Origin: Epinephelus fuscoguttatus
Taxonomy: Eukaryota; Chordata; Actinopteri; Perciformes; Serranidae
NCBI RefSeq assembly: GCF_011397635.1
Contig: NC_064773.1
Span: 34,233,449 to 34,297,448, forward strand
Reading direction: 5' to 3'
DNA: 64,000 nucleotides
The position numbers and the translations under genes are program-made. Under the pieces are notes generated by a model. It did no database searches and was not told where the DNA came from. It saw nothing but the letters and a program-made list of their open reading frames with translations. Below, piece by piece: positions 12,101 to 23,062 of this stretch. Each line of letters opens with the position of its first letter. The stretch's first letter is position 1.

Positions 12101-15100
12101 ATTGAAGGGCTTGTCTGAGTTGAACTGACAGCAGTTGGACAGACTTGTCTGAGTTTGATTGACAGCAATTGATTGACATGTCTTTGTGTCATTGACAGCA
12201 GTTTGATGACTGAGTTCAGTTGACAACAGTGTGATGGCCATGTCTTTGTTTAATTGACAAAAGCTGGAGGGGCAATAACTGTTTGTTTGACAACAGTTGG
12301 ATTGGTTTGACAGATAGCAAGTTTGACTGATAGTCATATTCAAAAATTGAATGGACTTTTCTGAGCTGGATTGACAGCAACTGAATGGATATGTCTTTGT
12401 TTCATTCACAGCAGTCTGATGATTGTGTCTTTGTTGGGCTGACAGATTTTGACTGACAGTAATTGGATGGACATGTCTGAGTTCAGTTAATGGCAGTATG
12501 GTGGACGAGTCTTTTTATCATTGACTGCAGTTTGATGGATGTGTCTGTGTTTGGTTGACAGCAGTTGGATAGAATTGTTTGAGTTTGATTGCTGGTCTGG
12601 TCTTTATAATACCACTGCATACAACACATTGTAAGTCAAACACAGACATGTTCATCCAGTGGCTGTTGAGATGAAAAGAAGCCTGTCTGATATTTTCCCA
12701 AGAATCTTTTGTCTTTGTTTGTGTTTGTTTGTGATTATCTGTTTGATATCATTTTAATCTCATGCTCAAATTACATCTTTACATTTGTTATTGCAAAAAT
12801 GGGTGACTTGTTGTGATTCCAGATGTACATTTTTGACACCAGGAATTTTTACATTTAAGAAAACAACATTCTTTCAAGCATCATTTCAAGCATCATTTCA
12901 CACAATGTGTCTGTTTATGATCTCCCAACAAGGTAGAGGTGGAAAAGACGATACAAATTATTTGGCTTACAAAAAACTTACAAAGTCTAAAGCAGTTTTA
13001 GAGACAATTCTAAATGACTTGGAACATGTAAATAACACATGAAGTGTTCCCTGGTAAAGCAGTTGTAAGTATATATTGTGAAAATAAATATGACTGATTT
13101 ATTAAACTGTTGCAGTGTTGTTATAACATAATGTTTGTTCTGTGTGCATGTCCTTGGTCTGTTTAGATGAGACCAACAAAGAGTCAGTGTTGGCTATCCA
13201 AAGCAGCATCTTTACAGTGTGTTTGGATGGAGCGATGCCCTCAGTATCTGATGACAAGTATCGTGACAGAGCTTTTCGTCAGATGCTGCATGGAGGAGGC
13301 AGCCAGTGGAACAGTGGAAACCGCTGGTTTGACAAGGGTCTTCAGGTGATTTAATACCCCCCCATAATATGTATTACATAGAATTTTCCATATTGCTAAT
13401 TTTCACAGCATGTTTATTACTTATACATTGTTTTGAATATATCCAATATTTTTACCATACACCCTTTTCAGATGGGAGAATATCAGATCAGGTGAAGTTA
13501 AAAAGATATTTACCAATCAGCGAGGGCACAAAACCAGACAGGTTTTGTTGCAGGTTTTAAAGGTGATGTCTACTACAGCTGGTGATATCCTGAGTCATGG
13601 GGAATGTTTATCTCTATCCACTTACAGTGAAGTTTGGCAATGGCAAGGACCATAGTGTAAGGCAGAACTGGAAATTCCGTTTTTTGTTTAAACATGCAAC
13701 TTGCTTGACAGTTCCACTCCACAGAGTAGTACAGTTGCAGATTTGTTTTTATGTGTGACTTATTACTCTTACCAGTATGAACTGTTTAATAGTTTAGTTC
13801 ATAACTACCTAGTCATCCTACGTTTCCCTGCTCAACAGAAGACACCATTTTCACATCCACTGATTAAAATAACTTTCAGCAACACAGTCACACATACAGG
13901 AACAAACAAATTCACAAGGAGTTGGGATGTAATAATAGTAACTAATAATGTTTTTATCTTTTTTTTTTCAGTTAATTATTGGAGAACACGGGACATATGG
14001 TGCAAACTTCTCATGTGCCGCTGCTGATGGTGTCGTCCACATGTCCGTGTCTGCCCATTTAGTAGCAGGCGTGTAAGTAGACCCTAAGTAAATGAGTTTC
14101 TGGAGTTTAGATTTTTTGTTTTAATGGTTGAAAGTTAAGTAATTAGGCAGAGTGTAGGCTACAGATAGACATTAAAATCACAACATCCTGCAGTGGTATG
14201 GAAAAGTGGAAGGATTCCTGTCTTTGTTCAATCACACATATTGCTATAGTACAGAGATGACCTGTAAAGTGACCTGTAAAGTGACCTGTAAAGATGACCT
14301 GTAAAGTCTTGTTGTAAACAAAGTTTCTGTTCACACTCAGTGTTACTCACCAGAACATGTTTTGTGCATCCTTGAGGTCTAACATGTTAAATACATTTCC
14401 TTCCATGTCAAGTTTTGACCACATTCCAAGAAAAAAAAGGACTTGTTATCCTTAATATTAACTACTGATGACAGAAGACAGATGAAGAATGACAAGAAGA
14501 AACACTACACTGCTGGTCAGGCAATAGCACAGGCTGTATTGCCTCTCTTCTCACTGTGGAACACAACAAGTCACAATTCAATACACCAAACCAGCATAAG
14601 CCAAGGAAAGAGCCTCACTGTTTATCTGGAAAATGTCACTTCACCAGCACAAAGCTGAGATTTTTGCTGTGTGACTGCATGTAAGATCCAATTCAAACTG
14701 AATATACGGCCTTCTGTATATATTCCAATTAGTGCAATAAAAGAATAGTTGGATAAGGCAGGCATGGTCTATCATGATGGGGCTTTCTCCTGGTTTGTTG
14801 GTCCTTGACCAGATTTGACCTCTCTGAGCCCCACTTAATCTGCCTCCTCCTAATCACCCAATTAATTTTAAAATTTTCTTAAACTGATCTTAAAGCTATG
14901 GTCTGCGTCTAGAAAGACAATTAGAAAGATTTGAAAAAAGCACCCCCCCACACACACACCACTCCCTCTGTGCTCCATGATCCCTTCCCTCTGAGCTCGT
15001 GTCCCCCTCTTCTCGGAGCCTCCTAACGACACACACACCCTCCCGCATAGCAACATACAGTTACATACAGCATACAGTTCTATATCTATATATCTATATA

Positions 15101-16154
15101 TCTATATCTATATCACAACATCCACAATAAAAACAAAATATTACCTGTTCAACAAAAACTCTGTTGTATCAGCATCACTTTTCAGGCCCAGATCTTGCCA
15201 GAGCTTTCTCCATCAGTCAAAGGAACTGAGGAGACAGAACATGGCGGCGTGCAAGAGTACAGTGGCTCTTAGCTTTCTCGCAAATATAGTTTTGTCCGCG
15301 TTTTTCTGCTCATGTCGAGCAGATTTTGTGTATCGTCGACAGGACATTATCCACCCCAGGGCTGCATTTGAGGCCTCCTGCTGTATTCCCTGCACACACA
15401 CCACTGTGTATCCACTTTTGACGTGTACACCATCATCATGTTTGTTGACGACACACATGTGGTGGACCTGATAACAGATACCAATGAAAAGGCCTACCTG
15501 AAAGAAGTAGAGGACCTGACCCACTGGTGTGAGGACAACAACCTACTCCTAAACATCAGCAAGACTAAGGAGCTGATAGTGGCCTTTTGGCAGAAGCAGG
15601 GAAGCTACACCTCCCTTAGTGTCAAAGGGTACTTGGTGGAAAGGGGGGACAGCTTCAAGTATCTTGGTGTCCACATAAGCAAGGGCTTGACCTGGGCACT
15701 GCACACTGAGTCAGTGGTCACAAAGGAAAGGCAGAGACTGTTTCACCTTAGATCTTTCTATTCCTTTGCCATCCAGAGTGTTCTGACAGGGAACATCACT
15801 GCCTGGCACAAAACCAGCACTGAACAGGATCACAAGGCACTGCAAAGAGTGGTTTATTCATCTAAACATACAGTAAGCACTGCTCTACCCTTCCAAAAGG
15901 ATGTTTACACCAGGGGCTGCAACAATAAAGTTAGGAGAATCATTAAAGATCCCAGCCACCTGGACAACTGCCTTTTCTCACTGCTGAGATCAGGAAGTAG
16001 GAACCAGATAGACCTGTCCAGCACTGGCTACAAGGATCCTAGACCCAGCCAAAGACTGCTCAATATTATAATCACTATTACAGTCCTTTTTTATCCACAA
16101 ATTGATGGATCAGACAGATTACATTTTACTAAATTGTATTTTATGTGATTCATG

Positions 16155-16207
<53 letters not shown>

Positions 16208-19200
16208 TTCTCTTGTGTGTGGAAACAGAAAAAAGCCAGAGGTGCAGATGCAGTCCCCAATGGAGCCTTTACCTGTGCCCCAGAAATTACACTTCAACCT
16301 CACACCTGAGATCAAGAAGGACATTGAGGAGGCCAAGCAGCACATGGACACGTGAGAGCAGCTTTTAGTTGTGATAGTTACAGAGACACCCAGTGACCAG
16401 AACAATAAAAACTCAGAGGAACATGAAGTAATTTTCATTTCTATGTATTGCTATGTGAACAGGTATATGCAGCAGCATTTCCATTTTCACAATTAGAATA
16501 TAAAAACTACAGAAAAGGGGCTTCAAATGTGACCCAAGAGATTCAAAATATGATATGATAAAAAGCCTGCATGAGTCTGTATTGTATCTACTGTTTTGGG
16601 TTTTTTTTACATCCAAATCAGACACTGAAAGAAATCTTTCTATAATATCTTCCCAAGAAAAAATCATGACCAAATAAACTCTACTTAAATTATGGTCGGG
16701 GTTAGATGGCTACAATGCCAAAAAGACAAACGTTAATTACAGGTCCGTGGCAGAACGCAAACTCCTACATGAAAAGTCCAAGGTGCTATACAAGTGATGA
16801 AAAATCAAATATTACACAGTGGTTAGGTAATTAAATATTTATGGGTGCATAGTCTTAAGTGTGGAGTCTATTTTTTCCTCTTTTGTATGACCTCTTTTCC
16901 AGCACCTAGTTTTTTCATCATTTAGATGTGCATGCTTTTACTAACTTTTTGTGCAACATTCTCTACACCCGGAGGTGTATAGAACATAGGCCTACACTTT
17001 TCTATGTCAACAGGGGAAGCTTAATCCTAGGAGACCAGTGGGACAGGCGCAGGCGATCTCAAAAAAACATTAATGGCTCTAAGAGGCTATTAAAAGCTTA
17101 ACATCGTAAGGAACAGCAGTGTGGAAAAAAAAAATGCTGCTAATCATGGCCATACAGTAGTTTCCTTTCCCAAAAAAAGAGGAAACAGGAAATCCAGTCA
17201 GATACGGACAGAACTAATGCTGCAAAAAGTGTGTATAGTGTCGCATTTTCAGATTAAATTGTAAATTGTATATATATATTATACATAATTTATACCATAA
17301 TGCTGTCAAATACTTGTGCAATTATCTGTTAGACTACCAAAACAAAGTTTCACTGTCAAAGCGTGTGTCCCTTCCCCACCACAGACTGGCCCAAAACGTG
17401 GATCTGAGCTTTACGGAATTTGACCACTTTGGGAAAAACTTCATAAAGGCCCACAAGATCCGCCCCAATGCTTTCATACAGATGGCACTAAAGCTGGCCT
17501 ACTACAGGTGAGGTGCTGAAAAGTCATGAGGTTATTGATTGTCTTTGTATGCAGACTTTTTACTCTTTACATTACAAACCAAGGGGGTCAAAAGACCCGC
17601 AATTGCATTAAAGAAATTAAAAACATACTCAGGCAATAACAAAGAGTATTTGATTTACCCAGTTTCAAAAGCTTCCATGTTGTGTTTAAAATGTTGACAT
17701 TAGTGATCTGGAAACAAAAAATGTCACAGACTACATTTTTTCATCAGCCAGAAACTGGAGCAATGGCTAAACAAAAGCTTTCAGCAAATAACACTGGATA
17801 GTTAATAAGAGTGTTTGCAGAGCTCCTGTAATTGTTTGAGTGGTCAACAAGTTTCAGGGCCGTGCATGTTGGCACAAAGAGTTTGTTGAAAAAAAGGTCT
17901 CTTCTCTCTTTTGTCAGGATGTACCAGCGGATCTGTCCATCACTGGAATATGTCTCCCTGCGTGCATTCAAACTAGGACGTATAAGTATGATGAATTCAA
18001 ACTCGCCTGCCTCAGCTGCCTTTGTTAAGGCCTTTGATAATCCCAAAATACAGGTAAATTTACAGGGAAACTTGTTATGCAACTTTTATATAATGTAACT
18101 CTGTGTAATGAAAAATGTGTTGACATCAGAGATACTCCCTTAGGTTGCATTAGAACATACTATTGCTGAACAGCAATCAAGCTAATAAACACTAACCACC
18201 TAAATGTGAAAAGTTGTAACATTCTTGTGTTCTTCCTGTTTTGCACAGAACCCAGAGAAGGCTGATTTATTGGAGAAAGCTATAAAGGAACATGCATGGT
18301 ACACTGACATGGTGAGTACCATTCACAGCATCACATAGTAGCTTATTTTCAGGTTGCAATATTGTAACCCTGGTTCTATTAGAACAGATAGAGCACTCTA
18401 CTGACTATGGGTATTCCCTCCTGCAATTACAAACATGCATTTGCCCAATGAAATTTGCATAAATGTAGCTGACCAATTAGGATGTGCCTACCCGAATGCA
18501 TGCAGACCACACGGAATGGAAGGGGGTACAACGATGCTGGCCATCATCCTACACCCTCTTAAGCAAGCGACATAAGCCCCGATACACTTTCAGTATGGTA
18601 CCCTTAGAACCAAAAGTTACTCTTCAGACATGGTGCCTAGACTCTGGATCCACTAAGCGTTTCCAGTGCAAATACTCTTAAATGCAGGTTGCTGTCACTC
18701 ACTGTTCTGTCCAACACTTAATATCGCATTATTCCTCATCAGATGGAAGTCTTCACCTCATTTATTGTCCGCAGAACAGGGTTGCACGGCAACGTTTTTG
18801 GAGCAAAATGAGAATAGAGAGGTTTAGTGTTGCCGGAGCTTTTTCTCCAAGTGAGAATTAGAGTTATGCAGTTCACATAATCTGGTCCAAATTAATATAT
18901 ACTTTTAGACACTTGAAGATTCATTCATTACTAAAAGTGTATGTCATCCAAGAGAGACAGTAAAAACTAATGGAGCGTTCAAAGTTGTTGCATTGAAACT
19001 GAAGGTGTGCCGATGGATTCATGTCGTCAACTCATGCATTGAGTAACATTGCCAGTAAATATTCCACCTTAAAAGTTGCTGGTAGTTGCCTCAGTGAATT
19101 GCTATTTTTTCTCAGACTACAGCTTCTGAGAAAGGAAGCAATAGATGTACAATAGATGTAAAACTTGCCACGGTATGAACAGTAACCAAAAGCTTCAAAA

Positions 19201-22200
19201 TCAGCCCTAAGCAAGAGTGACCGTCCTCTGTTGACGAATCAACAGACTGCAGTGGTTCTAGCTCCGCCTTTTAGTACCGGATCTGTGTTCTAGGTACCTG
19301 AACAGAGGGGTGACCAAAAATGGAGACGGTTAGGAATGGTTCTATTGGTACCATCCACAACTTTTCACGATGGAAACAGAAAGAAATGTGTACCAAAATG
19401 AGCTCCATAATGTGATTGATAGGACAGTGTTAAGTCTACATTTGTTCTGTAGAGGATGATGTCATCAAAATGTAGTGTTGTTTTATATATTTGATCTCCA
19501 TAACTTATGCCTTTAATATTCACTTCAGATCTTTTCTCTGCTATTGGTTCAATAATTAGATTAGATAAAAATCCTGAAAATGGACATTTGTAAAAATGAA
19601 AAAAAGGAAAAAAAGATGTAAAAATTAAAGTTTAAAAAGTTTTGTGTGTGTGCGTCTGTTTTTTAGGAAGATATTGGTTTATTTACAGTATTTACTCCTC
19701 AGCACTATTAACAGTACATGTCACTATGAGTGAAACAAATAATACATAGATACATGGACAACAATACATGGGGAATAACAGTTACCAAATATGTTTCTTG
19801 TTCATTTCAAACTGGGTTCAGCGGGATGTTCAGGGTGACATTTACGAAGTATAGTAAACAAGCCAAGTTATCCCTCCGAGCTAATGTTTGTTTTCTATGC
19901 CAACAACTGATCTTAAATATGCAACAACATTTTTGACGACACTAGCTAAAAAACAAAAGCCAGTGACTGCATAGTATTAAGTTGCTGTGAGCCGTAAATT
20001 GACCACTTCTAAGCAAATGGGAAAAGGTAACATTATCTCAGAGCCTCACCAGGCAAAGCCTCTCTTCCTCTGGGCAGCTGCCTCAGACCTACCTCTAGGT
20101 CCGCAGCTGTCTGGACCCGTCGCAGACATCTTCACTGAGTAGACGGGACAACTTAGTATAGTGTAAAGATTTGACCTCGCTATTTCTGGGGACCAAAACA
20201 TCCCCTTGCCCACACATACACAAAAAAGAAGGGGTCGACTGAGGGGTCTCAGACTGATGATTGGTATCTTTGACATTCAGGGGGCAGCCCCTAGTTTCAG
20301 TGTCCTAGTTAGTTTCTCCTTGTGGAGCTCAAAGGTATCCTTTGAAGTTCTCCACCACTATTAGTGCTATGGAGCAATGTTGTACATGTGGGTAACCATG
20401 TTTTTCATTCTTGTGCACAAGGATGATGAGATGGTACACAGTGCAGTTTCCAAACTCTGATGAAAAAAAGAACTTTTATGAACTGAGGGAATGCATTTAA
20501 CATATGTGTCATACCTCAAGGGCACACAAAGAGCTTATGTGAATAAAACAAAACCTGACCTAAAAACAAACTTTGTTTACAAGAAAACTTCCCAGGGTAC
20601 CTTTAATATTACATGTGGTGATCGACTGTATAAACAAATTATATTGTTTTCTTTCTAACAGGCATTTAGAGGCCAGGACATTTACTGCCACCTCTACGGT
20701 CTACAGAAGCAGGCTTTAAAAGAGAAGATCCCCATGCCTGACATCTTCACAGACACCTCCTATGATAAATTCTTTGACTGCAAACTCGGTTCAAGTTATG
20801 TAAGTACTGAATCTGTGACATAAAAATGAAAATACCACAATTTTGCAACTAAAGATAGCCCATTACATTATACTTCACAACAAACTGGTTAAATCCTCTA
20901 ATATTTGTCTTAGTGTGCTCCAATATATGAATTCATCCAGCCCTTTTGCCCAAAATAGCAGGTGGAGTCACCCACATAGTCTTTGTGCCCAAGTCCTACC
21001 ACTTATCACATGGTGTTATGCTTGCTCAATTAAAATAGGGTTCTTAAAATGAGAGATCACAGAGTAAGTTAAAGGAGAGGGGTTGTCTTATTAACTTTAC
21101 CACTCTTACACAGTCCCTGTCCTCACTGGGAAGGCTTATTTCATTGTTTTGCACATTACAATGATCTAAATTAAAACACAATGCCAGTAATTTGAGATTC
21201 ATCCCTTCTTGAGGTCGTTTCAAAAAGCTGTGTTTTTTGGGAAGAAAAAAATTGTTTTAGTCTATGTTTGTGTAAGTGTGGATGAAAGACTGAAGATGTC
21301 GATGAAAGCAGTTGGATAGTCAGTTGATGTGTGCTGTAATTGGTAAAAGTATATAAAGTATGTGTGGGGTAAACAGTTTTTGTGTTACTTGGTTTATAAG
21401 CATTAACAAGAGTTCAAATGTTGGTTGTAGAATAAAAATAATTTCAGTTTTCAACTGACATTTGACAGGTTAGCATTGAAGACACTTTAAATACAATGTG
21501 ATTTTATTTATTGATTGTTTTTTGAACTTTTAGAATAAGTATACAAAAATGCAAATAAGAGACAAGTACACACAGACCCCCCTAGAGCCTATCCCAGCTG
21601 ACATTGGGCGAGAGGAGGGGTACACCCTGGACAGGTGGCCAGACTATCACAGGGCTAACACATAGAGACAGACAACCATTCACACTCACAATCACACCTA
21701 CGGCCAATTTAAAGTTACCATTTAACCTAACCCCAACCTGCATGTCTTTGGACTGTGGGAGGAAGCCGGAGTACCCGGAAAAAACCCATGGCCCCTGACA
21801 ACATGCAAACTCCGCACAGAAGGGCTCCCTCCTGGGTTTGAACCAGGAACCCTCTTGCTGTGAGGTGACAGTGCTAACCACTACAGCACCGTGTACACGT
21901 ATATAATATGTTGTGAAAATTGTTGTTGAAAATGCTTGATTAGTGACTTGACTATTGGAAGATTCCCCATATTTCACAAAACAAGTTCTCTGTGCTACCA
22001 CATTAACCAACAACTTTTCACTTTTCACTTCTTTCTTTGTTCACCAGATTTCCAAAAAGTCTGGATGTTTGCCATGTTTTGGCCCTGAGGTACCTGAACA
22101 ATACGATGTGCTGTACACTTTTACGGACAATCAAATTGAGTTTACGGTAGCCACTTTTAAATCTCCCAGCACCTGTGAAGAAAAAAATGCATCACAACTA

Positions 22201-22266
22201 GCCCGAGCTGTGGAGAATGCACTGTTGGACTTAAAGATTCTGCTGGAAAATACTTCAACAAGCTAA
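3117..22266 (+). CDS. carnitine O-acetyltransferase-like protein (3' eleven exons; catalytic His replaced)
   Basis: Choline/carnitine acyltransferase family, closest in my recognition to carnitine O-acetyltransferase (CRAT), which moves acetyl groups between CoA and carnitine in mitochondria and peroxisomes. Exons: 3117-3170, 4463-4613, 7870-8044, 13167-13345, 13972-14072, 16229-16351, 17385-17507, 17918-18053, 18249-18311, 20662-20799, 22048-22266 (TAA). All have AG/GT borders and the phases join to 486 codons without a break. Conserved blocks: GGKPL-like [46 protein letters not shown] and [13 protein letters not shown]. The CoA-site lysine pair (KAHK) and the Arg of FRGQD are kept. Oddities: the catalytic block reads FSCAAADG instead of xEHAAAEG (His to Cys, ~residue 201 of the visible part), the STSQ motif reads GSSY, SPDA reads RPNA, and the ATYES carnitine tyrosine reads PSLEY. 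The N-terminal ~140 residues are not in view. Acyltransferase activity is doubtful; an intact frame argues for a retained, non-canonical role. Confidence 0.9.
3394..3899. mobile_element. long-TIR non-autonomous DNA element between TTAA sites
   Basis: About 150 bp at 3398-3548 (TTAAAGGCTCTCTAAG inward) reappears inverted at about 3744-3895, around a ~200-bp GC-richer centre. Both ends coincide with TTAA (3394-3397, 3896-3899), suggesting a piggyBac- or Kolobok-type TTAA target, although the tips lack the usual piggyBac CCC. It lies in the intron between the first two visible acyltransferase exons. A related core fragment occurs inverted at 26461-26565. Confidence 0.7.
4885..6366. mobile_element. 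hAT-type non-autonomous transposon with 8-bp target duplication
   Basis: The ends are CAGTGTTGGGGAAGTTAC and its near-inverse ending ACACAACACTG. The element is flanked by perfect 8-bp duplications GTGACATG (4877-4884, 6367-6374), the hAT hallmark. Subterminal DNA is rich in repeated GTTACTCGTTAC-type motifs on both sides. There is no hAT transposase; instead it carries a captured-looking ORF on the minus strand (5634-6242). A LINE/SINE-type tail (TTTATTAACCCCTCGGGGGG) lies inside near 5385-5410. The element is in the acyltransferase intron 4614-7869. Confidence 0.85.
5634..6242 (-). pseudogene. captured gene fragment inside hAT element, YqaJ/SWIM-protein-like N-terminus
   Basis: Two minus-strand open stretches (6242-5916 and 5915-5634) lie in the same frame, separated by a single TAA at 5918-5916, giving about 200 codons. 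The middle (a [21 protein letters not shown] opening, a PDI block, then [20 protein letters not shown]) resembles the N-terminal part of fish proteins that also carry YqaJ-type exonuclease/SWIM domains, as far as I can recall. No nuclease domain is present. The in-frame stop and truncation indicate a non-functional, transposon-carried fragment; the family assignment is tentative. Confidence 0.45.
6375..7869. other. intron DNA without recognised feature
   Basis: Between the hAT element and the acyltransferase exon at 7870, I see only short chance frames on both strands and no clear repeat termini. It belongs to the intron running from 4614 to 7869. Confidence 0.6.
8151..8195 (-). repeat. short LINE/SINE 3'-tail fragment
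   Basis: ACACTTTATTAATCCCCAAGGGAGA matches the tail type seen at 57595-57620 (on the minus strand of a tRNA-SINE) and at about 5385. It is probably the remnant of a 5'-truncated retroposon in the intron just after exon 7870-8044. Confidence 0.4.
8251..9892. mobile_element. 1.6-kb DNA element with 11-bp terminal inverted repeats
   Basis: The left end CCCAGCTAGCA and right end TGCTAGCTGGG are perfect inverses. Both subterminal regions share unusual GGCCC/TTGGCC-rich motifs, such as CCAAAAGTTGGCC on the left and GATGTGGCCCGAGTTCGG on the right. I cannot identify a convincing target duplication, so the superfamily is uncertain. A single exon-like minus-strand ORF lies inside (9425-9607). The element occupies part of the intron 8045-13166. 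Confidence 0.6.
9425..9607 (-). CDS. hypothetical 60-residue exon-like ORF inside a TIR element
   Basis: It begins with ATG ([17 protein letters not shown]) and contains a leucine/lysine-rich helical stretch. A good donor-like CAAGGTACAT lies before the frame ends, so it could be the first exon of a captured gene or of the element's own gene. I do not recognise the family. No downstream exon is visible within the element, so function is unlikely. Confidence 0.25.
   Translation of the reverse strand: MADLSQLTHCLQALPKLMNSDVQRITRMCTKFSKNNLEKEFEFYISSNLCNYQGTSQTLT
10145..12600. repeat. degenerate ~34-bp-period minisatellite, three blocks
   Basis: Blocks at about 10145-10275, 10908-11175 and 11640-12600 repeat variants of GACAGCAGTTGGATGGACATG plus TCTTTGTTTGATT, with a period near 34 bp. 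An L2 LINE fragment splits the first two blocks and about 460 bp of non-repetitive DNA separates the last. Because 34 is not a multiple of three, the overlapping minus-strand frames that read as CCQSN/LLS-rich peptides are a by-product, not genes. The array lies in the intron between acyltransferase exons 7870-8044 and 13167-13345. Confidence 0.8.
10276..10907 (-). mobile_element. L2/CR1-type LINE, 3' end
   Basis: Read on the minus strand, 10907-10790 encodes the C-terminal tail common to fish L2-type reverse transcriptase ORFs ([18 protein letters not shown], then [15 protein letters not shown] and a stop). It continues into a 3' UTR ending in (TTGA)n, seen as TCAATCAATCAATCAA on the + strand at about 10285. 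It is 5'-truncated and inserted in the minisatellite. Confidence 0.75.
15390..16208 (+). mobile_element. 5'-truncated Rex1/CR1-like LINE reverse transcriptase with (GATT)n tail
   Basis: The frame 15423-16148 contains the RT catalytic box as FVDD ([12 protein letters not shown]). Downstream blocks are typical of fish non-LTR elements: [34 protein letters not shown] and [10 protein letters not shown]. Several substitutions and a tail that goes out of register show decay. It ends in a (GATT)n run at about 16155-16207. It lies in the intron before acyltransferase exon 16229-16351, its tail only ~20 bp from that exon. Confidence 0.8.
18312..20661. other. 2.35-kb intron without recognised gene
   Basis: Intron between acyltransferase exons 18249-18311 and 20662-20799. 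The start (TAACCCTGGTTCTATTAGAACAG at about 18364) resembles an interspersed repeat common in fish genomes, but I cannot delimit it. Another element-like stretch lies around 19250-19390. No exon is seen on either strand. Confidence 0.5.
21580..21897 (-). mobile_element. tRNA-derived SINE
   Basis: On the minus strand the head reads CACGGTGCTGTAGTGGTTAG with box A, then box B-like GGTTCAAACCCAGG. A conserved body follows, containing CTTCCTCCCACAGTCCAAAG and CATGCAGGTTGGGGTTAGG. A second copy in the same orientation lies at 22806-23062. It sits in the last acyltransferase intron. Confidence 0.75.
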
Positions 22267-22436
22267 TCCAGGTTCAAAGCAGTAATAAGCAGACTACCAT
22301 CTACTTGGAGCAGCATCTTCCTGAAGTCTTGTCATAACCATGATGTTGCCTACGGATGAGTATTGTTAAGATTTTAATGGTACCACTGCTCTTACCAGTA
22401 CTGCTTATCAATCCAGTACTCTTAATGTTTGTTTTT

Positions 22437-22467
<31 letters not shown>
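22437..22467. repeat. (GTT)n microsatellite
   Basis: An uninterrupted run of TTG/GTT units in the acyltransferase 3' UTR, about 170 bp after the stop codon. Confidence 0.9.
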
Positions 22468-22469
<2 letters not shown>

Positions 22470-22700
22470 TCATTTTTCATTTTTTAATTTGTATGTTTGT
22501 TTGTTTTTTTAAGATATATTCTAAGAGAAAAACTCAAGACGAATTAAGAATGGAATTAACATTGCTTTATTTTCTTACATGTATTGTATGTAAATCGGCG
22601 TTAATTTAGTTAACAGAATCTATGACAAAGAATGTTCATCACTGTCCTTGTTTTCCCTGAGTAAGACAAGACGTTGACAAGATAAAAAATGATCTTTGAC

Positions 22701-22706
22701 AATAAA
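22701..22706 (+). promoter_or_regulatory. polyadenylation signal of the acyltransferase-like gene
   Basis: AATAAA 435 bp after the TAA stop, in an A/T-rich context (GACAATAAAGACTATAATAA). It is the first canonical hexamer downstream of the last exon, so it is the likely transcript end. Confidence 0.6.
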
Positions 22707-22805
22707 GACTATAATAAAATGTATGTTTTGTTTTAATTGAAGAGATGGTTTGGGACTAAAATTTTAGTTTTGGACTATCAGACATTATGGGACATTAATT
22801 CATTA

Positions 22806-23062
22806 ATTTCCGTAACCGCTTACTGGGCTGGAGCCTATCACATAGAGACAGACAGCCATTCACACTCACATTCACACCTATGGCCAATTTAGAGTCACCA
22901 ATTAACCTATCCCCAACCTGCATGTCTTTGGATTGTGGGAGGAAGCCGGAATACCCGGAGAAAACCCACGCTTACACGGGGGAGAACACGCAAACTCTGC
23001 ACAGAAGGGTTCCCTCTTGGGATCGAACCAGGTCCCCTCTTGCTGTGAGGCCATAGTGCTGA
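22806..23062 (-). mobile_element. tRNA-derived SINE, second copy
   Basis: Same body as the copy at 21580-21897 (CATGTCTTTGGATTGTGGGAGG on the + strand). Its box B side reads GGGATCGAACCAGG on the + strand. The box A end is eroded. It is inserted just past the polyadenylation signal of the acyltransferase gene. Confidence 0.7.

Noticed and set aside
10824..12409. Long minus-strand frames rich in C, Q and S
   Set aside because: They arise from the 34-bp minisatellite read in successive frames and overlap the LINE insertion; no independent coding evidence.
10145..12600. CRISPR-like regular repeats
   Set aside because: Repeats are tandem, degenerate and spacerless in a vertebrate intron; this is a minisatellite.
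15241..15471. ORF with signal-peptide-like start ([18 protein letters not shown])
   Set aside because: It runs straight into the inserted LINE, has no recognisable homologue and no supporting splice structure; a chance frame or unrecognised retroposon 5' piece.
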